Origin: an uncultured Dechloromonas sp.
GTDB taxonomy: Bacteria; Pseudomonadota; Gammaproteobacteria; Burkholderiales; Rhodocyclaceae
Reading direction: 5' to 3'
Assembly: GCA_946477505.1 (NCBI GenBank)
Contig: CAMKYP010000095.1
Span: forward strand, 1 to 10,947
DNA length: 10,947 bases
In this document: one piece after another, positions 6,959 through 10,947 of the stretch
Layout: the number at the start of each line of letters is the position of its first letter
How positions within the stretch are numbered: the first letter of the stretch is position 1
The notes under the pieces: generated by a model
Database searches by the model: none
The model's input: only the letters and a program-made list of their open reading frames with translations
Told to the model about the DNA's origin: nothing
Made by a program: the position numbers and the translations under genes

Positions 6959-7459
6959 CTAAAGGGTCGCCTTGCTTTGAGCTGAAGACAGCAAGGCCCC
7001 CCAAAGAAGAATCACGGCGCTCAGACAAAGCGCCGTATCGGCGAGATTGAAGGCTGGCCAGTGCCAGGCGCCGGCATGGAAGTCCAGATAATCCACGACC
7101 GCTCCCTGGAACAGGCGATCTACCAGGTTGCCGACGGCACCGCCGAGAAGCAGGCTATACCCCCAGCTTTCCCAACGGTTCGCCACGCCTTTGAGCAACA
7201 TGACGCTTAATCCCCCCGAGACGACCACGGCGAGAGCAATGAAGGCATAGCGTTGCCAGCCGCCGGCATCCGCAAGAAAACTGAAGGCTGCACCGCTATT
7301 CAGGATGTGAACGAGGTTGAAAAACGGCAATACCGTTGCGCCAGTGCCCAAAGGGAAGGTCGCTACGATCCAATGCTTGACCCCTTGGTCCGCCAAGGCC
7401 ACACCGATGGCCAACCCCAGCCAGCGGCAACGGTCCATCATGGGCTTATCCGGGATCAT
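6959..7459 (-). CDS. lspA: Lipoprotein signal peptidase II (LspA; PbrC-like by context)
   Basis: Inner-membrane aspartyl protease that cuts prolipoprotein signal peptides before the lipidated Cys. It has 166 residues from the ATG at 7459, close to E. coli LspA (164). Four hydrophobic segments lie at about 12-33, 67-90, 100-122 and 138-160. The catalytic Asp pair is present in GNLVDR (Asp114) and FNLADTA (Asp141), and conserved ADQ (23-25), NSGAAFSFL (54-62) and VVDYLDF (121-127) are intact, so it should be active. The ATG overlaps the ATPase stop as ATGA, indicating coupling; ATGs at 7441 and 7438 are alternatives, none with a strong ribosome site. An LspA next to a Pb/Cd ATPase recalls pbrC of the Cupriavidus metallidurans pbr operon, so this is probably a second, metal-operon copy beside a housekeeping lspA elsewhere (inference). 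CzcB, further along, is an obvious lipoprotein substrate. Confidence 0.93.
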   Translation of the reverse strand: MIPDKPMMDRCRWLGLAIGVALADQGVKHWIVATFPLGTGATVLPFFNLVHILNSGAAFSFLADAGGWQRYAFIALAVVVSGGLSVMLLKGVANRWESWGYSLLLGGAVGNLVDRLFQGAVVDYLDFHAGAWHWPAFNLADTALCLSAVILLWGALLSSAQSKATL

Positions 7460-9675
7460 TTGCGGAGCAGGCGCAGGCCGTTGAAAACCACCAGCAGGCT
7501 CGCGCCCATGTCCGCAAACACCGCCATCCACATGGTGGCGTTACCCAAAATGGCCAATCCGAGAAAGATCGCCTTGATCCCCAGTGCCATCCCGATGTTT
7601 TGCCAGAGCACCGCATGGGTGCTTCGGGACAGGCGAATGGTCTCGGGAATACGCCGCAGATCGTCGTTCATGATAACCACGTCGGCCGCTTCCATTGCTG
7701 TGTCTGTTCCGGCCGCACCCATCGCCACGCCGATGTTGGCACGCGCCAGCGCCGGTGCGTCGTTGATGCCGTCACCGGTCATCGCGGTCGGGCCATGGCG
7801 ACGCTGCAAGTCTTCAATAGCCGCCAGCTTGTCCTCAGGGAGCAGATTGCCTCGGGCGTCGTCGATGCCTGCTTCCTTGGCGATGCTGGCGGCCGTCGCT
7901 GCATTGTCGCCGGTCAGCATGACTGAGACGACACCGAGACGGTGCAGATCGGCCACTGCCTCCCGCGAGCTTTCCTTGATGGTGTCCGCCACCGCAAAAA
8001 TTGCCAGCACTTGCTGTGCCGTCGCCAGCATGGTCACCGTCCGGCCTTGCGTCTCGTGCGCCTGAAGGCGAGCCTCGATTTCGGCACTACACAGCCCGCG
8101 CTCCTCGATCAGGCGATGATTGCCGAGGATCAGCAGTTGGCCGTCGGCCCTCGCTTCCACGCCCCGTCCGGCAAGGGCGACAAAATCGGTCAAGCCATTT
8201 TCCGGAAGCTTGAGACCGGTTGCAATCGCCTTGGAGACTGGATGGTCCGAGTGCCCGGCCAGGCTGGCCGCCCAGGCAAGCACTTGGGATTCAGGAACCG
8301 TCGAGGGCAGCAGTTCGGTGGCGACCAGACGGGGTTTGCCTTCGGTAATGGTGCCGGTCTTGTCGAGGGCAATGACGCGGAGTTTACGGGCCTCCTCAAG
8401 ATAGACACCGCCCTTGATCAGGATGCCGCGTCGGGCTGCTGCGGCCAGCCCGCTAACGACCGTTACCGGCGTGGCGATCACCAGCGCGCAGGGGCAAGCA
8501 ATAACCAGCAGCACCAGGGCTTTGTAGAGCGCCTGCGTCCAGGTCCAGCCGAGGAGCCAGGGCGTCAGTACAGCCACGGCAACGGCGATGCCGAACACGG
8601 TCGGCGTGTAGATTGCGGCAAACCGGTCAACGAAGCGTTGGGTCGGCGCTTGCGTCCCCTGCGCCTGTTCGACGGCGTGGATGATGCGGGCCAGCGTGGT
8701 GTTGTCGGCAGCGGCCGTCACACGAAACTCCAGAGTGCCGGTTTCGTTGATCGTGCCAGCAAACACCGGGTCGCCTGCCGCCTTGTCAATCGGGATGCTT
8801 TCGCCGGTGACCGGTGCCTGATTGACCGCACTGCTTCCGGCCGTCACTTGACCGTCAAGCGGTATCCGGGCGCCGGGTTTGACCCGAACGCAGGATTCCA
8901 GCTTTACCTCCGCCGCCGGTACTTCCCGCCACGTCCCATCGGCCTGCCGAACTTCCGCCGTCTCCGGCGTCAGGTCGAGCAGGCCCTTGATGGCGTTACG
9001 CGCCCGATCCACCGAGCGGGCTTCGATCAGTTCGGCAATGGCATACAAGGCCATGACCATCGCCGCCTCGGGCCATTGTCCAATGAGGAAGGCGCCGGTC
9101 ACGGCAACGCCCATCAGCGCGTTCATGTTCAATTGCCCGCGCCGTAATGCCGCCACGCCTTTAGTATAGGTAGAAATGCCGGACAGCCAGATGGCGACGA
9201 TGGCCAATGCCATACCGATACCCTTGAAAGGCAAGGTATCGGGCGCGAAGAAATCCAGCGCTTCCGCACCGACGGCCAGCCCGAGCGCCAGAACACTTCG
9301 CCAGAGATCACTGACGCCAACGTTCTTTGTTGCCGCCTGAGCTGCAGACACCGGCTTGGGCGTAAAGCCGGCTTTACGGATGGCAGCCAAGGCTGCATCA
9401 AGGGCTTCCGTCGTCGCATCAATCGCAACCGTGCGCGCCGACAGTTGGAAACGCAGGGAACGGACGCCCTCGATACCGGCCACCGCACGACGGATGTCAT
9501 TCTCCTCGTTCGGGCAGTCCATGGTGGGAATCACGAAGATCGGCACGCCATCGCTTTGAGCGAGATCGGCGGCTGCCGGGATTTCTGCGGCTGTGGGCAC
9601 TGCTGCTGAACAGCCGCCCGCACATCCGCAATGGGCAGCTTTCTGAAGGGGCTTCGGGTTGGTATCAAGACTCAT
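7456..9675 (-). CDS. cadA: Zn/Cd/Pb-translocating P1B-type ATPase (CadA/ZntA/PbrA group)
   Basis: Exports soft divalent cations from cytoplasm to periplasm at the cost of ATP. It has 739 residues. A short Cys-rich N-terminus (HCGCAGGC, 15-22) precedes one HMA-type domain (about 44-110) whose metal loop is MDCPNEE (52-58), with one Cys and acidic residues rather than CxxC, as in many Cd/Zn/Pb pumps. The actuator motif TGES is at 290-293, the membrane metal site CPC at 394-396 in TM6, the phosphorylated Asp438 in DKTGT, the HP motif at 478-479, and GDGIND at 634-639. Asp722 in the last membrane helix (ADMGASLLVV) marks the Zn/Cd/Pb subgroup (ZntA has the equivalent Asp714) and argues against copper. 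All catalytic motifs are intact. The ATG at 9675 has AAGGAG 6 nt upstream. PbrA versus CadA versus ZntA cannot be decided from sequence alone; the following lspA leans towards PbrA-like. Confidence 0.94.
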   Translation of the reverse strand: MSLDTNPKPLQKAAHCGCAGGCSAAVPTAAEIPAAADLAQSDGVPIFVIPTMDCPNEENDIRRAVAGIEGVRSLRFQLSARTVAIDATTEALDAALAAIRKAGFTPKPVSAAQAATKNVGVSDLWRSVLALGLAVGAEALDFFAPDTLPFKGIGMALAIVAIWLSGISTYTKGVAALRRGQLNMNALMGVAVTGAFLIGQWPEAAMVMALYAIAELIEARSVDRARNAIKGLLDLTPETAEVRQADGTWREVPAAEVKLESCVRVKPGARIPLDGQVTAGSSAVNQAPVTGESIPIDKAAGDPVFAGTINETGTLEFRVTAAADNTTLARIIHAVEQAQGTQAPTQRFVDRFAAIYTPTVFGIAVAVAVLTPWLLGWTWTQALYKALVLLVIACPCALVIATPVTVVSGLAAAARRGILIKGGVYLEEARKLRVIALDKTGTITEGKPRLVATELLPSTVPESQVLAWAASLAGHSDHPVSKAIATGLKLPENGLTDFVALAGRGVEARADGQLLILGNHRLIEERGLCSAEIEARLQAHETQGRTVTMLATAQQVLAIFAVADTIKESSREAVADLHRLGVVSVMLTGDNAATAASIAKEAGIDDARGNLLPEDKLAAIEDLQRRHGPTAMTGDGINDAPALARANIGVAMGAAGTDTAMEAADVVIMNDDLRRIPETIRLSRSTHAVLWQNIGMALGIKAIFLGLAILGNATMWMAVFADMGASLLVVFNGLRLLRK

Positions 9676-9696
9676 GGCGTTCTCCTTGTTTCCCGC

Positions 9697-9728
9697 ATTA
9701 GAAACCCTTGAGTGACTACAGAGTCAAG
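9697..9728 (-). promoter_or_regulatory. MerR-family-type metal-responsive promoter/operator before the ATPase gene
   Basis: On the minus strand, -35 TTGACT (9722-9727) and -10 TCTAAT (9697-9702) are separated by 19 bp, the over-long spacer that MerR-family activators (PbrR, CadR, ZntR) correct by twisting DNA. The spacer begins CTGTAGTCACTCAAGGGTT, close to the known pbrA promoter as I recall it (TTGACT, then CTATAGTAACTAGAGGGTG). A dyad with arms CTTGA/TCAAG spans 9707-9728. Predicted transcription starts near 9690, leaving a short leader that contains the AAGGAG site of the ATPase gene. No merR-type gene is in the window, so the regulator must be encoded elsewhere. Confidence 0.75.
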
Positions 9729-9793
9729 CGATTGCAATAAGGGAAACCGGTTGGAGCGGAAGGGACACCCGAGTTCTTCAAATATTGGAATTG

Positions 9794-9813
9794 CCAGCTT
9801 GCCTCAAGCTTGG
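9794..9813 (-). terminator. Possible weak terminator hairpin after etfA
   Basis: In the 175-bp gap between etfA and the ATPase gene, AGCTTG and CAAGCT (9796-9801 and 9805-9810) form a six-pair stem around a 3-nt loop, extendable by two C-G pairs past one bulged base. It lies about 40 nt after the etfA stop. The sequence following it in the transcript is AT-rich but has no proper U-run, so termination would be weak or rho-assisted. Apart from this and the promoter nearer the ATPase gene, I see nothing else in the gap. Confidence 0.3.
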
Positions 9814-9850
9814 TGCAAATTCCGGCAAATCCAGTACCTGACTAGAAAGG

Positions 9851-10783
9851 TCATAAAGAGAATTGCGTAAATGTCGGCACGGTTTCGAAGAGATCAGCGA
9901 CCAGCCCGTAATCCGCCACCTGGAAGATCGGCGCATCGGGATCCTTGTTGATGGCGACGATGATCTTCGACTCCTTCATCCCGGCCAGATGCTGGATGGC
10001 ACCGGAAATACCGACCGCGATGTAAAGCTGCGGGGCGACGATCTTGCCGGTCTGTCCAACCTGGTAGTCGTTCGGCACGAAACCGGCATCGACCGCTGCA
10101 CGCGATGCACCGAGGGCGGCACCGAGCTTGTCGGCGAGCGGTTCGAGCAGGGTGTGATAGTTCTCGCCACTGCCCAGGCCACGGCCGCCGGAGACGATGA
10201 TCTTGGCGGCACCGAGTTCGGGACGCTCGGACTTGGTCAGTTCGCGGTTGGTCAGGGTGCTTTGAGCGGTGTCGGCAGTTGCGACGACGCTTTCGATTTT
10301 GGCGGCATTTTCCCGGTTGACCGCATCAAAGGCGGTCGTGCGCACGGTGATGACTTTGACCTTGTCGGCGCTCTGCACGGTAGCCAGGGCATTGCCGGCG
10401 TAGGTCGGACGGACGAAGGTGTCGGCGGACTCAACGCCGATGATTTCGGAGATCTGGGCGACGTCGAGCAATGCGGCGACGCGCGGCATGAGGTTCTTGC
10501 CGAAGGTGGTGGCCGGGGCGAGGATGTGGCTGTAACCCGATGCGTTGGCGATGACTAGTGCGGTCAGATTCTCGGCCGTCTGGCTCTGGTAGTGGGCGGC
10601 GTCGGCGACTTTGACGGTGCTCACGCCGCTGAGGGTGGCGGCTTCCTGGGCGGCGGCAGTGCAGTTGCAGCCGGCGACGAGGACATGGATGTCGCCACCG
10701 ATTTTCGCTGCCGCAGCGACGGTGTTGAGGGTGGCGGCCTTAAGGGACTGGTTGTCGTGTTCGGCAATGACGAGAATGGTCAT
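9851..10783 (-). CDS. etfA: Electron transfer flavoprotein, alpha subunit (EtfA/FixB)
   Basis: FAD-carrying subunit of the ETF heterodimer, which passes electrons from acyl-CoA and other dehydrogenases to ETF:quinone oxidoreductase. It has 310 residues, normal for bacterial EtfA. The N-terminal domain begins MTILVIAEHDNQSLKAATLN. The C-terminal FAD-binding domain is complete: SGGRGLGSGENY (198-209), SRAAVDAGFVPNDYQVGQTG (227-246), PQLYIAVGISGAIQHLAGM (251-269), INKDPDAPIF (278-287) and DYGLVADLF (291-299). The start has AAGGTGA upstream and follows the etfB stop by 2 bp, so the two are co-transcribed and probably coupled. It looks like a housekeeping gene with no link to metal resistance. Confidence 0.96.
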   Translation of the reverse strand: MTILVIAEHDNQSLKAATLNTVAAAAKIGGDIHVLVAGCNCTAAAQEAATLSGVSTVKVADAAHYQSQTAENLTALVIANASGYSHILAPATTFGKNLMPRVAALLDVAQISEIIGVESADTFVRPTYAGNALATVQSADKVKVITVRTTAFDAVNRENAAKIESVVATADTAQSTLTNRELTKSERPELGAAKIIVSGGRGLGSGENYHTLLEPLADKLGAALGASRAAVDAGFVPNDYQVGQTGKIVAPQLYIAVGISGAIQHLAGMKESKIIVAINKDPDAPIFQVADYGLVADLFETVPTFTQFSL

Positions 10784-10785
10784 GA

Positions 10786-10947
10786 TCAGATCACCTTGGC
10801 TTCGTTCTTGAGTTTGTTGACGAGTTCGGCGACATCGGCAACCCGGACGCCGGCACTGCGCTTGGCGGGTTCGGCGACTTTGAGGGTGGTCAGGCGCGGG
10901 GTGACGTCGACGCCAAGGTCGGCCGGCTTGACGGTGTCGAGCGGCTT
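10786..10947 (-). CDS. etfB: Electron transfer flavoprotein, beta subunit (EtfB), C-terminal end only
   Basis: The last 53 codons and the TGA stop are visible; the rest lies beyond the right edge. The peptide KPLDTVKPADLGVD, followed by TPRLTTLKVAEPAKRSAGV and ending VAELVNKLKNEAKVI, is the conserved C-terminus of the AMP-binding beta subunit, including the PxKRSAGV segment. The stop is 2 bp before the etfA ATG, the usual etfB-etfA order. Nothing in the visible part is unusual. Confidence 0.93.
   Translation of the reverse strand, partial: KPLDTVKPADLGVDVTPRLTTLKVAEPAKRSAGVRVADVAELVNKLKNEAKVI

Noticed and set aside
6939..7028. ATG at 7028 as start of the DsbD-alpha gene
   Set aside because: It would overlap the end of lspA by about 70 bp and place 71 residues before the mature domain; starts at 6938 or 6899 have better ribosome sites and signal peptides.
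7460..7531. ATG at 7531 as start of lspA
   Set aside because: It lies inside the 3' end of the ATPase gene and adds 24 residues not typical of LspA; 7459 gives the normal length and an ATGA overlap.
7253..9147. Plus-strand frames opposite lspA and the ATPase gene
   Set aside because: Same reason: the minus strand encodes intact, clearly recognisable proteins with all motifs.
9813..9836. Short direct repeat GCAAAT in the gap after etfA
   Set aside because: Two 6-bp copies only; no sign of an insertion sequence, att site or CRISPR repeat.
1..10947. Mobile elements, tRNA/rRNA genes or CRISPR arrays
   Set aside because: No transposase, integrase, terminal inverted repeats, RNA gene or regular repeat array was seen, so horizontal transfer of the metal block is not supported from this window alone.

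Overview
The window is high in GC and every gene I can support lies on the minus strand, so it reads from right to left. Codon use, the close EtfB/EtfA pair and the style of the metal-resistance genes suggest a betaproteobacterium, possibly of the Rhodocyclaceae (Dechloromonas/Azonexus type). The taxon is an inference from protein style, not a database match.

Right edge (about 9851-10947): the end of etfB and a complete etfA, the two subunits of electron transfer flavoprotein. This is ordinary energy metabolism and looks unrelated to what follows. A 175-bp gap (9676-9850) separates it from a block of eight metal-handling genes that runs to the left edge of the window.

Metal block, first part (6444-9675): a Zn/Cd/Pb-type P1B ATPase (CadA/PbrA group), then a lipoprotein signal peptidase (LspA, PbrC-like) joined to it by an ATGA overlap, then a stand-alone secreted DsbD N-terminal (alpha) domain. 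A promoter with the 19-bp spacer typical of MerR-family metal regulators (PbrR/CadR/ZntR) lies just before the ATPase, but no MerR gene is present in the window.

Metal block, second part (1-6422): a good sigma-70 promoter almost abutting the ATG of a small secreted His/Cys-rich protein (possibly CzcI-like), followed by czcC (outer-membrane channel), czcB (lipoprotein periplasmic adaptor), czcA (RND pump) and the start of a PII-like protein of the type found beside metal-efflux pumps (PII-NG). The spacing is tight: czcC and czcB overlap by 4 bp, czcB and czcA are 9 bp apart, and a 48-bp gap with a strong hairpin precedes the PII gene.

Together the genes suggest a two-stage export route. The P-type ATPase moves Zn/Cd/Pb-like ions from cytoplasm to periplasm, and the CzcCBA tripartite pump moves them from periplasm to outside. 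The small His/Cys-rich protein and the DsbD-alpha domain would act in the periplasm, LspA could mature the CzcB lipoprotein, and the PII-like protein could give cytoplasmic control. The less usual points are the lone DsbD-alpha domain, the LspA/lipoprotein pairing within one block, the near-leaderless second promoter, and the hairpin with an anti-Shine-Dalgarno loop before the PII gene.
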